Virus record (IMG/VR): IMGVR_UViG_3300000063_000049
Location: 1-30,602 of that record
Source: a virus
Reading direction: 5' to 3' (one strand)
Length of the DNA: 30,602 bases
The notes below the pieces were generated by a model. It was not told the origin of the DNA. It ran no database searches and saw nothing but the letters and a program-made list of their open reading frames with translations. A program made the translations under genes and the position numbers. Every line of letters starts with the position of its first letter. Position 1 is the stretch's first letter. Below are positions 13,702-21,789 of this stretch, piece by piece.

Positions 13702-14049
13702 ATGACGAACGAGCAGCAGGCGTTAATAGATATGCCGATCTGGATGGTGATTGTGCTGTCGCTGGTCGGCGGGGTGTCCGGCGAGATGTGGCGAGCGGAC
13801 AAGGCCGGCGTGCGCGGCTGGTCATTGGTTCGCCGCCTGGCGCTTCGCTCCGGCGCCTGTGTGGTCTGCGGGGTGTCGAGCATGATGTTGCTGTACGCCG
13901 CCGGGGTTTCGATCATCGCTGCCGGAGCTGCTGGGTGTCTGACGGCAATGGCCGGTGCCGACGTGGCGATTGGGTTGTACGAACGCTGGGCCGCGAAGCG
14001 ACTAGGCGTGTCCGATGCGCCGCCGGCCAACGGCGAGCCTGGGCAGTAG
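13702..14049 (+). CDS. Phage holin (LydA-like)
   Basis: This is a 115-residue inner-membrane protein with about three hydrophobic segments: near residues 12-27 (PIWMVIVLSLVGGVSG), 48-70 (rich in Cys, Met and Leu) and 71-92 (IIAAGAAGCLTAMAGA). The charged loop WRADKAGVRGWSLVRRL separates the first two. Size and layout match phage holins of the LydA/class III type, which open the membrane to release endolysin. No endolysin gene is next to it, so lysis genes are split or lie beyond the window. The start was chosen at the ATG after GGGTAGGGC. Confidence 0.75.
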   Translation: MTNEQQALIDMPIWMVIVLSLVGGVSGEMWRADKAGVRGWSLVRRLALRSGACVVCGVSSMMLLYAAGVSIIAAGAAGCLTAMAGADVAIGLYERWAAKRLGVSDAPPANGEPGQ

Positions 14050-14089
14050 GGGCATGAGGTCGGGCGCATCGATCTGGGGCGCCAGAATC

Positions 14090-14150
14090 CGCCGGGGACC
14101 CTGGGGGTTTTTGACCCACACGGGGCATGAAACCCGCGGGACTGTGTTAG
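14090..14150. other. Candidate cos region
   Basis: The stretch around CCGGGGACCCTGGGGGTTTT (14092-14110), with CATGAAACCC further on, resembles the lambda cosN neighbourhood (GGCGACCT, then CGGGTTTT, then ATGAAA) in base pattern and in its place just before the small terminase gene. The large terminase is lambda gpA-like, so cohesive-end packaging is expected. No cut position can be proven by reading. Confidence 0.4.
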
Positions 14151-14170
14151 CGGCTGGGTTTACCCCGTTG

Positions 14171-14230
14171 GTTGACAGTGGTTGACAGTGGTTGACAGTG
14201 GTTGACAGGTTGACAGTCATTGGTTGACAG
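14171..14230. repeat. Tandem GTTGACAG repeats
   Basis: Six copies of GTTGACAG begin at 14171, 14181, 14191, 14201, 14209 and 14223. The first three are perfect 10-bp units (GTTGACAGTG); spacing then shortens to 8 and lengthens to 14. The array ends 8 nt before the small terminase ATG. It is a good candidate for terminase-binding sites. Each unit contains TTGACA, but none has a -10 element at the right distance. Confidence 0.85.
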
Positions 14231-14238
14231 AGGCTTAC

Positions 14239-14790
14239 ATGACATTTCTTACTCGGTCCGAATTTGCCAAGAGTAAAAATTGGTCACGGCAGTACGTAGG
14301 TAAATTGGCCCAACAAGGCCGCTTGATATACGCAGCAGACGGGCTCGTCGATGTCGACGCCACGGAGCAATATCTGGCGATGACGGCTGATCCCGCTAGA
14401 CGGGGTGCAGGAGAATCACTCTCTGCTGATGTGACGACGCAGGCTGCGCAGCCTGTGGTATCCCACTCCCAGCCAACTGGTGCATCCGGATATCAGCATG
14501 CGAAAACAAGGCTTGCGCTGGCACAAGCCGAGACAGCAGAAACCTCCCTTCGCGTCACCAATGGTTTACTGGTGGATGTGAGCGTAGTTGACGAGGCAGC
14601 TTTCTCAGCTGGCCGCATGCTCCGCGATTTGATTCTGTCTTTACCGGCTCAGCTTGCTCCTGAGCTTTCGATAATTTCTGACCCTTGGCAAATCGAGAGG
14701 CATCTCGCAGCAGCTTTACGACGTGTGTTGGATGATGCCGCCTCGATGACTGCTGCCGATTTTAACCACGCCATACATTCAACGAGCTGA
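14239..14790 (+). CDS. Terminase small subunit (Nu1-like)
   Basis: This 183-residue DNA-packaging protein has an N-terminal winged helix-turn-helix (LTRSEFAKSKNWSRQYVGKL, then AQQGRLIYAADGLVDV) like lambda gpNu1 and related small terminases. The C-terminal half (residues about 90-180) is a long helical region with a charged coiled-coil (KTRLALAQAETAETSLRV) that probably binds the large subunit. The start at 14239 has AGAGG upstream; a TTG at 14224 is in frame but lies within the last repeat. The large subunit follows after 4 nt. Repeats immediately upstream may be its binding site. Confidence 0.85.
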   Translation: MTFLTRSEFAKSKNWSRQYVGKLAQQGRLIYAADGLVDVDATEQYLAMTADPARRGAGESLSADVTTQAAQPVVSHSQPTGASGYQHAKTRLALAQAETAETSLRVTNGLLVDVSVVDEAAFSAGRMLRDLILSLPAQLAPELSIISDPWQIERHLAAALRRVLDDAASMTAADFNHAIHSTS

Positions 14791-14794
14791 GCCT

Positions 14795-16822
14795 ATGCCT
14801 TTCCCTTACGCAGACGGTGCAGCGGTTCACCATGATGCGTATAAGCGAGGGCTCAAGCCCGACCCTGACCTCTGGGTCGATGAGTGGGCTGATCAGCACA
14901 TGCGAATTCCGCGAGACAGCGGCGCTGCTGAGCCAGGCCAATATCGCACCGCGCGTACGCCGTATGCCCGTGAGCCTATGCGCTGCCTTTCACCCGCGCA
15001 CCCCTGCAAGCGCGTAGTCACCATGGTCGCTTCGCAGCTGATGAAAACCCAGATCGCCTTGAACTGGATCGGCGGTCTGATCCACATGGCGCCGTCGAAC
15101 ATCCTCACGCTGCTGCCCAGTCTGGGGCTGGCCAAGCGGGTGTCGTCGCGGATCAGCAAGACGATCAAGGCCACGCCGGTGCTGCGCGAGCGGGTAGCGT
15201 CGAGCCGTTCGCGGGACTCGCGCAATACGATGGACACCAAAGAGTTCGAGGGTGGCTCGCTGTATGTCACCACCGCTGGCTCTGCCGCCAACCTGTCGGA
15301 ACTCTCGGCCCGTTATGTTTACGGCGATGAGATCGACCGCTGGGAAGTCGACATCGGCGAAGAGGGTGACCCCATCGAGCTGGCGGAAACGCGGGGCAGT
15401 ACGTTTGGCCGGAACGCCAAGTTCTACTTCTCCAGCTCACCGACCATCAAGGGCGCTTCGCGGATCTCCGATCTGTTCGAAGGCAGCGACCAGCGTTATT
15501 ACTATGTGCCATGCCCGACCTGCGGGCACATGCAGACGCTGGAATGGGAGCGCCTGCATTACTCCAAAGACTACAGGGTGGTGCATTACCAGTGCGCCGG
15601 GCCTGATTGTGATGTGCTGATCGAAGAGCACCACAAAGGCGACATGCTCGCTCGTGGCGAATGGCGAGCCCACGCCGAAGGCGATGGCGAGACGGTAGGC
15701 TTCCACCTCAACGCGTTGTATTCGCCGCTGGGCTGGATGGACTGGAAGTCGCTCGCCAAGCAATTCGAGAAGGCGATAAAAGCCCAGGCCAAAGGCGACC
15801 TCGAACCCATGCAGGTGTTCTACAACACCCGTCTGGCCAAGGTTTGGGACAGCGCGCAAGAGCAAACCAAAGCCGACGTGCTGATCGCGCGGGCGCGGTT
15901 GGAAGTTTATTCCCTTGGCTCAATGCCGTCCGGTGTGCTGATGCTCACCGGCGCCGTGGACGTACAGGCCAACCGTCTGGAACTCATGGTGATGGGTTGG
16001 GGCGTGGGCATGGAACGCTGGGTGGTCGATCATCAGGTGATCGCGGGTGATCCTTCGGACCCACGCACATGGTCGGCGCTGGATGAACGGCTCAAGGCGC
16101 GGTATCGACATCCATGCGGCGTCGGTCTGGCGATTCTTGCCACGGCGGTCGACTCCGGTGGTCATCACACCGATGAGGTTTACCAGTTCTGCCGAGTGCG
16201 ACGCTGGCGAAACATCTTCGCGATCAAGGGGGCGAGCAAGCCTGGCAAACCGGTCATCGCTCAGCGGCCGTCCATGGTCGACGTGACATGGAAAGGTCAG
16301 ACCGAGCGTGGCGGCGCCGAGCTGTGGTTCGTTGGTACCGACACCGCGAAGGACTGGATCTACAACCGTTATCCGTTTGAAGACGGACCGGGTGCGCTGC
16401 ACTTCGCCAACGACCTGCCGGATGACTTTTTCGCCCAGTGCGTGGCTGAGCGCAAGATCACCCGCTACGTCAAAGGATACAAGCGAATCGAGTGGGTCAA
16501 GGGCAAGGCCGAGCGCAACGAAGCGCTCGACCTGATGGTGTACTGCCTGGCCATGGCTCATTACCTGGGTATCAACCGATACAACGAACATGACTGGGAT
16601 CGGGTTCGCCAGGCGATGGCGCAGTCCGGATTGTTTGACGAAGTGTTGGGCGTCAAACCTGTGCAGGGCGAGCGGCTCAGCGAAGACGAAACACCGGCTC
16701 CCACGGCCGCACGACAGGCTAAACTTTCGCCTCAACCCGCTGCAACAGCTGCATCAACGCGACCTATCACGCCGGTATCAGCACGTCGTAGCTCACAAAG
16801 CGTCTACTTGAAAAGACGGTAG
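14795..16822 (+). CDS. terL: Terminase large subunit (lambda gpA-like)
   Basis: This 675-residue motor and nuclease resembles the lambda gpA family. The ATPase has a Walker A-like VASQLMKT at 78-85 and Walker B ARYVYGDEIDRW at 172-183 (Asp178, Glu179). A zinc-ribbon-like insertion (YYYVPCPTCGHM, later CAGPDC) lies around residues 230-270. The nuclease half includes GAVDVQANRLELMVMGWG and ATAVDSGGHHTDEVY. It translocates DNA into proheads and cuts at cos. The C-terminal 60 residues are low-complexity (Ala, Pro, Thr, Gln rich), where portal contacts are expected. The gene stops 1 nt before the end of a converging minus-strand gene. Confidence 0.95.
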   Translation: MPFPYADGAAVHHDAYKRGLKPDPDLWVDEWADQHMRIPRDSGAAEPGQYRTARTPYAREPMRCLSPAHPCKRVVTMVASQLMKTQIALNWIGGLIHMAPSNILTLLPSLGLAKRVSSRISKTIKATPVLRERVASSRSRDSRNTMDTKEFEGGSLYVTTAGSAANLSELSARYVYGDEIDRWEVDIGEEGDPIELAETRGSTFGRNAKFYFSSSPTIKGASRISDLFEGSDQRYYYVPCPTCGHMQTLEWERLHYSKDYRVVHYQCAGPDCDVLIEEHHKGDMLARGEWRAHAEGDGETVGFHLNALYSPLGWMDWKSLAKQFEKAIKAQAKGDLEPMQVFYNTRLAKVWDSAQEQTKADVLIARARLEVYSLGSMPSGVLMLTGAVDVQANRLELMVMGWGVGMERWVVDHQVIAGDPSDPRTWSALDERLKARYRHPCGVGLAILATAVDSGGHHTDEVYQFCRVRRWRNIFAIKGASKPGKPVIAQRPSMVDVTWKGQTERGGAELWFVGTDTAKDWIYNRYPFEDGPGALHFANDLPDDFFAQCVAERKITRYVKGYKRIEWVKGKAERNEALDLMVYCLAMAHYLGINRYNEHDWDRVRQAMAQSGLFDEVLGVKPVQGERLSEDETPAPTAARQAKLSPQPAATAASTRPITPVSARRSSQSVYLKRR

Positions 16823-16823
16823 A

Positions 16824-17264
16824 TTAGGGTGTGAGGCCAACCAATGGACTGATAAGCCTGGTGCCAATTGAGAAAGCTTGTGACACCAAACCACGTGCGA
16901 TCTCCTTGCCGCCGCTCTTGGCGGTGGAAGCGAGTTGTTCACCGATGGTGGCTTTCGAACTCACGCTATCGGGTATCGCTTTGAGCACCTCAAGACCCTT
17001 GGCGGTCAGCACTGCGTAGTTAACACATACATATGGGTTAGGTTGGCCGTGTAGGTAGCCTGCTTGAATCAGCCATTGGGCTGTCGCGATAAAAAACTCA
17101 GCGTCATCGGTCGGGACTTCCACCTGGTAGGTCTCATCGAAACGCATGGCGGTGTCCATGAAATCCTCTGCTGGTAGCGTCTGTGGTACAGGAAAGCTTT
17201 GATAAAGCTCGGCAAATATCCTTCCCACGATGTCGTCAAATTTTTCGATATTGGAGACAGCCAT
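16824..17264 (-). CDS. Minus-strand insert gene, unknown (possible lysogeny moron)
   Basis: The 146-residue product starts MAVSNIEKFDDIVGRIFAEL. It contains a winged-helix-like middle (FFIATAQWLIQAGYL, then AVLTAKGLEVLKAIPDS) and a hydrophobic amphipathic end (IARGLVSQAFSIGTRLI). No family was recognised. It has its own SD (GGAG, 9 nt before the ATG). It fits between terL (stop 1 nt away) and the next late gene, and its start codon overlaps that gene's start in one CATG. Opposing the late operon, it would be expressed when late genes are silent, typical of a prophage moron. A candidate -10 (TTTAAT, 17305-17310) and an inverted repeat lie upstream. A superinfection-exclusion role is only a guess. 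Confidence 0.7.
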   Translation of the reverse strand: MAVSNIEKFDDIVGRIFAELYQSFPVPQTLPAEDFMDTAMRFDETYQVEVPTDDAEFFIATAQWLIQAGYLHGQPNPYVCVNYAVLTAKGLEVLKAIPDSVSSKATIGEQLASTAKSGGKEIARGLVSQAFSIGTRLISPLVGLTP

Positions 17265-17514
17265 GTCACAGAACTCCGAAGAAAAAGCACACCAGGTGCA
17301 GAAAATTAAAGCTGCTGCTGAGCTACAACACGAGCTACGTCGTGTTGTGGGGGATCAGTTGGCCGGCCGAATGGACTGGGTGCGTGCACGCATCTACTGG
17401 CGCACGATGCTGCCGGATATTCCCGCAGAAGAGCTTGCCGATGCACTGACCCATGTTTTGGCCGGCGGCAGCTTTCAAGCAGAAATACGGTCGAGAAACC
17501 AGAATTTCGTCTGA
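17263..17514 (+). CDS. 83-residue hypothetical late protein
   Basis: The ATG shares CATG with the divergent gene, and a GGAG (17253-17256) lies 6 nt upstream, inside the other gene's coding sequence. The product is helical and charged (QKIKAAAELQHELRRVV), with WVRARIYWRTMLPDIPAEEL and no recognised motif. It sits between terL and the head-tail joining gene, so it may be a small head-morphogenesis or regulatory protein. Its coding DNA also holds the likely promoter of the minus-strand gene, so its sequence may be constrained by both roles. Confidence 0.6.
   Translation: MSQNSEEKAHQVQKIKAAAELQHELRRVVGDQLAGRMDWVRARIYWRTMLPDIPAEELADALTHVLAGGSFQAEIRSRNQNFV
17325..17348. promoter_or_regulatory. 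9-bp inverted repeat near the promoter of the minus-strand gene
   Basis: ACAACACGA and TCGTGTTGT form a perfect inverted repeat with a 6-nt loop (GCTACG). It covers where the -35 of the divergent gene should lie if TTTAAT (17305-17310) is its -10. The half-sites AACACG/CGTGTT match the half-site in the phage operators but are 5 bp farther apart, so it is probably not the same kind of site. Confidence 0.5.
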
Positions 17515-17555
17515 CCTTTTATATCACCTCGCCTCACACCTCAAGAGTTCACCCC

Positions 17556-17762
17556 ATGGCCTTTACCCAGAAGCACCTCGACGCAGTCGAGGAGGCAATC
17601 GCGCGCGGTGAAAAAGTCGTGCGCTATACCGACCGCAACGTCGAGTACCGCACGGTGGACGAGCTGCTGCAGGCACGCGATCAGATCCGGACCTCGTTGC
17701 TCAGTTCCGCCGCGCCGCGCTCCCGCGTGGTTCGGCTTTACCATGGAGGCAAGGGACTGTAA
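17556..17762 (+). CDS. Head-tail joining protein (gpW-type)
   Basis: The 68-residue product (MAFTQKHLDAVEEAIARGEK, then VVRYTDRNVEYRTVDELLQA) has the helix-hairpin-helix style of gpW-type head-tail joining proteins and identical length to lambda gpW, with a basic end. The protein binds the portal ring and plugs it after packaging. The stop overlaps the portal ATG. Position between the terminase and portal genes matches lambda order. Confidence 0.85.
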   Translation: MAFTQKHLDAVEEAIARGEKVVRYTDRNVEYRTVDELLQARDQIRTSLLSSAAPRSRVVRLYHGGKGL

Positions 17763-19240
17763 TGGCACACTATCCGACGCTTACCCGTAACGGATTCCTG
17801 TTGCCGGATCGCATCAAGGCCAGTTACGAAGGCGCCGGTGAGGGTCGCAGATCGGCCAGTTGGGATGCGCCCGACAGCGGGATCAACAGCATCGTCATGC
17901 CGGCCTTGCGCAACCTGCGCGCCCGCTCCCGTGCGGCGGTGCGTAACGATCCGTATGCCTTCAATGCCATCGACAAACGCACCAGTAACCTGATCGGCAC
18001 CGGCATCAACCCTCGTCCACGCATCGACGATAATGTGTTGCGCAAGCTGCTGCAGGAACTCTGGGAGGATTGGGTCGAGGAGTCCGACGCCGATGGCCTG
18101 ACCGACTTCTACGGCCAGCAGGCGTTGATTGCGCGCACGGTCGAGACGGCGGGTGAGGCTTTCGTCCGCTTGCGACCTCGCAGCCGGGACGAAGGCCTCG
18201 CGGTGCCATTGCAGATTCAGGTGTTGGCCCCGGAGTTCGTGCCGCACGACAAATTCGAGACCACCAAAAACGGCAACATCATCCGGGCCGGCATCGAATT
18301 TAGCCCGGCCGGTAGGCGAGAGGCGTATTGGATGTATCTCTCGCACCCGCGAGATAACTCGTCGTTGAACAGTGGCTACAACCAATTGGTGCGCGTGCCG
18401 GCCAGTCAGGTATTGCACATCTTCGAACCTATCGAACCTGGTCAACTGCGTGGCGTTCCCCGACTGTCACCGGTGTTGAAGCGCTTGCGCAGCCTCGACA
18501 ACTACGATGACGCAGTGCTGTTCCGTCAGGAAGTGGCCAACCTGTTCGCCGGCTTCATCACCAAGCCGGCGCAGGACGCAGGCCAGATGCCTAGGGATCC
18601 GGTGACTGGCGCACTGTTGAACCCTGACCGCGACGGCTTCACGCCAATGGTGGCGCTTGAGCCCGGCACCATGCAGGAACTCGGCGTCGGCGAAGAGGTG
18701 GAGTTCTCCAAGCCGCCAGATGCCGGCAACAACTACCCGGACTTCATGCGGCAACAACTGATGGCCGCCGCAGCAGGGTCGGGCACGCCTTACGAAATCC
18801 TCACCGGCGACATGCGTGGGGTCAACGACCGGGCACTTCGGGTGGTGCTGACCGAGTTCAGGCGGCGCCTGGAGCAACTGCAATTCGGTGTTTACGTTCA
18901 CCAGCTCTGCCGGCCGGTGCGGGCCGCATGGATGGACATGGGCGTGCTCTCCGGAGCGCTGAACTTGCCCGACTACGCCAAGCGTCGCCGCGAATACCAG
19001 CGTACCCGTTGGGTGCCGCAAGGCTGGGCCTACATCCAGCCTGTGCAGGACGTGCAAGCCAAGATACTTGAGGTTAATGCGGGCTTCGGCTCCCGCAGCG
19101 AGATGGTCCTGCGCACCGGCTACGACGCCGAAACGGTCGATCTGGAAAACGCCGCCGATGCCGAACGGGCGCGGCGTCTGGGTCTCAATTACAAAACGCT
19201 CGCTGAAGTCGTCGAGCCAGAAGAAAAGGAACAACCATGA
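17762..19240 (+). CDS. Portal protein (lambda gpB-like)
   Basis: The 492-residue portal forms the dodecameric ring through which DNA enters and leaves the head. Landmarks include AVRNDPYAFNAIDKRTSNLIGTGI split over residues 59-82, GYNQLVRVPASQVLHIFEP and DNYDDAVLFRQEVANLFAGF. The ring-fold core is followed by a C-terminal helical part with QVLHIF-type and YEILTGD motifs typical of the family. It starts at an ATG overlapping the preceding stop (TAATG), and its stop overlaps the protease start (ATGA). Confidence 0.95.
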   Translation: MAHYPTLTRNGFLLPDRIKASYEGAGEGRRSASWDAPDSGINSIVMPALRNLRARSRAAVRNDPYAFNAIDKRTSNLIGTGINPRPRIDDNVLRKLLQELWEDWVEESDADGLTDFYGQQALIARTVETAGEAFVRLRPRSRDEGLAVPLQIQVLAPEFVPHDKFETTKNGNIIRAGIEFSPAGRREAYWMYLSHPRDNSSLNSGYNQLVRVPASQVLHIFEPIEPGQLRGVPRLSPVLKRLRSLDNYDDAVLFRQEVANLFAGFITKPAQDAGQMPRDPVTGALLNPDRDGFTPMVALEPGTMQELGVGEEVEFSKPPDAGNNYPDFMRQQLMAAAAGSGTPYEILTGDMRGVNDRALRVVLTEFRRRLEQLQFGVYVHQLCRPVRAAWMDMGVLSGALNLPDYAKRRREYQRTRWVPQGWAYIQPVQDVQAKILEVNAGFGSRSEMVLRTGYDAETVDLENAADAERARRLGLNYKTLAEVVEPEEKEQP

Positions 19241-20379
19241 GCAAGAAAGCGAAACCGCGCATTTACAACCGGGCCGGCAAGCGAGTTCAGGTGCAAGACA
19301 AAACCTGGTACGCCGTGCAAGCCGATGGCGAAGCCGCCGAGCGAGTCATCGAGGTCTTTGTTTACGGTGAGATCGGCGCATGGGGCGTCACGGCCAACCA
19401 GTTCGTGCAGGATCTGCGGGCCATGGATGACGGTGTGTCGCCGGTCATCGCGGCCTTCAACAGCATCGGCGGTGACCTGTTCGATGGCCTGGCAATCCAC
19501 AACGCGCTGTCCCGTTTGGGGGAGCGCTGCACCGGCCGCATTGATGCCTTGGCCGCCAGTGCGGCGAGCGTTGCGGTCTGCGGTGCCCACCGAGTAGTCA
19601 TCGCGGCCAACGCCATGCTCATGATTCACAACCCGTCGACCTACACCGGCGGCGATGCCGAAGACTTCCGCCGTGTTGCCGACGTGCTGGACCAAACCTT
19701 GGAGGCGATTATCGCGGCCTACAAGTCCAAGGCCCCTGACATTGACGAGGTCGAGTTGCGGCGTCTGGTCGATGCCGAGACCTGGTTGACTGCCAATGAA
19801 GCGGTGGCGCTGGGCCTGGCCGATGAAGTCGGCGACGGGGTCAAGGTCAAAGCTTGTCTCGGTCAGGGCTGGGTGATGCAGCGCTTTCAGAATGCACCGG
19901 CTGATTTGCTGGCCCAGCTCGACGAGCCTCCGGAGGCTGACCCGGAGGATCCTCCGCTGGTGCCGCCGGCGCCGGTGGTTGATTCCACCAAACTGGCATT
20001 GATGATCACCCAGAGCTGTACGCAAGCCGGCATCAGTAACCTGATCGAGCCGTTGATTGCGTCGACCAGGCTGGTGGATGAAGCCACGGTTCAGGCCGCG
20101 CTGACACGAGCCAAAGCGGTGAACGATTTGTGCGTCGCCGCTCGTTTCCCTGAGTTCGCACTGCAGTACGTCACGGCAGGTCTTGATGCCGAAGCGGTAC
20201 GCGGGCGCCTGTTCGACAAGCTCGTTGGCAGTGGCAAGGGCTTCGAGATCGACAACAGCCTGCCGCTACAAAACGACCCACCAGCGAAAGTACAGGCCAA
20301 ACAACCCGACCCGACATCGATCTGGGCGGCCCGCAAGGGCGCTCAGTCCGGGCAAACATCGTCCTCGAAAGGAGCTTAA
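19237..20379 (+). CDS. ClpP-like head maturation protease fused to scaffold
   Basis: The N-terminal 200 residues are a ClpP-fold protease: NSIGGDLFDGLAIHNAL (75-91), nucleophile Ser108 in ALAASAASVAV, and His131 in MLMIHNPSTY. The remaining 180 residues are low-complexity and then helical (TKLALMITQSCTQAGISNLI), like the scaffold segment of lambda gpC. It would cut scaffold and portal during head assembly. In lambda the Nu3 scaffold starts inside gene C; an internal start here is possible but unproven. It is translationally coupled to the portal. Confidence 0.92.
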   Translation: MSKKAKPRIYNRAGKRVQVQDKTWYAVQADGEAAERVIEVFVYGEIGAWGVTANQFVQDLRAMDDGVSPVIAAFNSIGGDLFDGLAIHNALSRLGERCTGRIDALAASAASVAVCGAHRVVIAANAMLMIHNPSTYTGGDAEDFRRVADVLDQTLEAIIAAYKSKAPDIDEVELRRLVDAETWLTANEAVALGLADEVGDGVKVKACLGQGWVMQRFQNAPADLLAQLDEPPEADPEDPPLVPPAPVVDSTKLALMITQSCTQAGISNLIEPLIASTRLVDEATVQAALTRAKAVNDLCVAARFPEFALQYVTAGLDAEAVRGRLFDKLVGSGKGFEIDNSLPLQNDPPAKVQAKQPDPTSIWAARKGAQSGQTSSSKGA

Positions 20380-20382
20380 CCC

Positions 20383-20727
20383 ATGTCCATCAAACAAGAG
20401 CCGATCCATGCCGGCGAGTTCCTCCTTTCTGAGGGGGCCGGCAAGATCTCGCGGGAGGCGATCGATGTCGCCGCCGGTCCCTCGCTGCATGCCGGGCAAG
20501 TCCTCGGGCTGGTCACCGCCACCGGCCACTTTGCGCCTTATGATCCGGTGGCTGAAGACGGGAGCGAAAACGCCGTGGCGATCCTGTACGCACCGTTGGG
20601 TGAATCCGACATCGTGCGTCGCGGCCGTGCTGTGGTGCGCCTGGCAGAAGTCAGCGAAGCACACCTGACCGGTCTGGATCTCGCCGCTGAGAAAGACCTG
20701 GCCACCCACTTTGTGATCGTCCGCTAA
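20383..20727 (+). CDS. Head decoration protein (gpD-like)
   Basis: This 114-residue protein resembles lambda gpD: GEFLLSEGAGKISREAIDVA, then AGQVLGLVTATGHFAPYDPV and AVAILYAPLGESDIVRRGRA. It forms trimers that cap the three-fold sites of the capsid and stabilise it. It starts 3 nt after the protease stop and precedes the major capsid gene, with a hairpin in between. It has no unusual features and matches gpD length (about 110). Confidence 0.92.
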   Translation: MSIKQEPIHAGEFLLSEGAGKISREAIDVAAGPSLHAGQVLGLVTATGHFAPYDPVAEDGSENAVAILYAPLGESDIVRRGRAVVRLAEVSEAHLTGLDLAAEKDLATHFVIVR

Positions 20728-20751
20728 GACCTTCACCTCAGCTTCCCCATT

Positions 20752-20773
20752 CCCCGTCGCGAGCGGGGTTTTT
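20752..20773 (+). terminator. Hairpin and T tract before the capsid gene
   Basis: CCCCG (20752-20756) pairs with CGGGG (20764-20768) around TCGCGAG, followed by TTTTTC. It lies 20 nt before the capsid ATG and just before its GGAG, like the elements near holin and sheath. It may partly terminate transcripts or stabilise the 5' end of the capsid message. Confidence 0.7.
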
Positions 20774-20791
20774 CATTTCTGGAGTGTACCC

Positions 20792-21787
20792 ATGGCCGAT
20801 ATCGCCATTTTTGATGATGAGGCGTTTACCGTCACTGCGCTGACCGCTGCCATCAACGACCAACCCTACCTGCCGGGCCGCATCAGCAGCCTCGGGCTGT
20901 TTCACGAGGAAGGCGTCGAAACCCTGACCATCCAGATCGAAAAGGATGGTGACACCTTGGCCCTGGTGCCCGCCGGCGAACGTGGTACGTCCGGCCTGGT
21001 TGTCGGTGCGAGCAAGCGCGTTTTGATTCCGTTTAACACCGTGCATCTGCCTGAGCGCTTCACCATCAAGGCCGACACCATTCAAGGCATCCGTGCGTTC
21101 GGTACCCGCACCGAATTGCAGGCGGTTCAGGACGTGGTGAACACCCGTTTGGCCAAAGCCCGACGTCAGTTGGATGCGACCCACGAATTCCAGCGCATGG
21201 GCGCCCTGAACGGCTTGGTGCTCGATGCCGATGGCCAAACCCCATTGCTCGACATCTATGCGCGGTTCGGCGTCCAGCGTCAGAGTCTTTCCATGGGGCT
21301 GAATGATCCGAACACTGAGCTGCGGGTTAAAAGCGGCGAAGCCCTGGACATGCAAGAGGACGCGCTTGGGAGTGTGACCAGCTCCGGATCCCGCGCTTTC
21401 TGCGGCAAGAATTTCTGGAACAAGCTGATCACTCACAAATCGGTCAAGGAGACCTACCTCAACACCCTGCAGGCGGCTGCCTTGCGCGGCGATGCGCGGG
21501 AAAGCTTCGAGTTCGGCGGCATTGTCTGGGAGCGCTATCGCGGCAAGGTCGCGGGCATCTCGTTCGTTAACGACGACAAAGCGTTGCTGATTCCTGAGGG
21601 CGTGCCCGAGCTGTACATGTCCTGGTTCGCGCCGGCGGACTACATGGAAACGGTCAACACTCAGGGCATTCCGTATTACAGCAAGGTTGAGCCGCTGCCG
21701 TTCGGCAAGGGCATCGCCGGCGAGGCCCAGTCCAACCCGTTGCACCTGTGCACTCGACCACGGGCGCAGATCCTGCTCGAACTCTGA
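20792..21787 (+). CDS. Major capsid protein (lambda gpE-like)
   Basis: This 331-residue HK97-fold shell protein has the lambda gpE style: DDEAFTVTALTAAINDQPYL, then PGRISSLGLFHEEGVETLTI, KADTIQGIRAFGTRTELQAV and later LELRVKSG-type strands. It is preceded by a strong SD (TGGAGTG) and by a hairpin with a T tract. High expression is expected. A full-length open frame on the opposite strand is a codon-bias shadow. Confidence 0.95.
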   Translation: MADIAIFDDEAFTVTALTAAINDQPYLPGRISSLGLFHEEGVETLTIQIEKDGDTLALVPAGERGTSGLVVGASKRVLIPFNTVHLPERFTIKADTIQGIRAFGTRTELQAVQDVVNTRLAKARRQLDATHEFQRMGALNGLVLDADGQTPLLDIYARFGVQRQSLSMGLNDPNTELRVKSGEALDMQEDALGSVTSSGSRAFCGKNFWNKLITHKSVKETYLNTLQAAALRGDARESFEFGGIVWERYRGKVAGISFVNDDKALLIPEGVPELYMSWFAPADYMETVNTQGIPYYSKVEPLPFGKGIAGEAQSNPLHLCTRPRAQILLEL

Positions 21788-21789
21788 TC

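Noticed and set aside
14171-14230. TTGACA copies as an array of -35 promoter elements
   Set aside because: No -10 sequence stands 16-18 nt downstream of any copy; terminase binding is a simpler reading.
14171-14230. CRISPR array
   Set aside because: Units are 8-10 bp and nearly contiguous, without unique spacers.
15920-16735. Minus-strand open frame opposite terL
   Set aside because: Antisense shadow with composition typical of reversed GC-rich codons.
17325-17348. Inverted repeat as another copy of the phage repressor operator
   Set aside because: Half-sites match, but the spacing is 8 instead of 3 bases, putting them on opposite faces of the helix.
20738-21745. Open frame of about 335 codons opposite the capsid gene
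   Set aside because: Mirrors codon bias of the capsid gene and spans a terminator; no recognisable domain.
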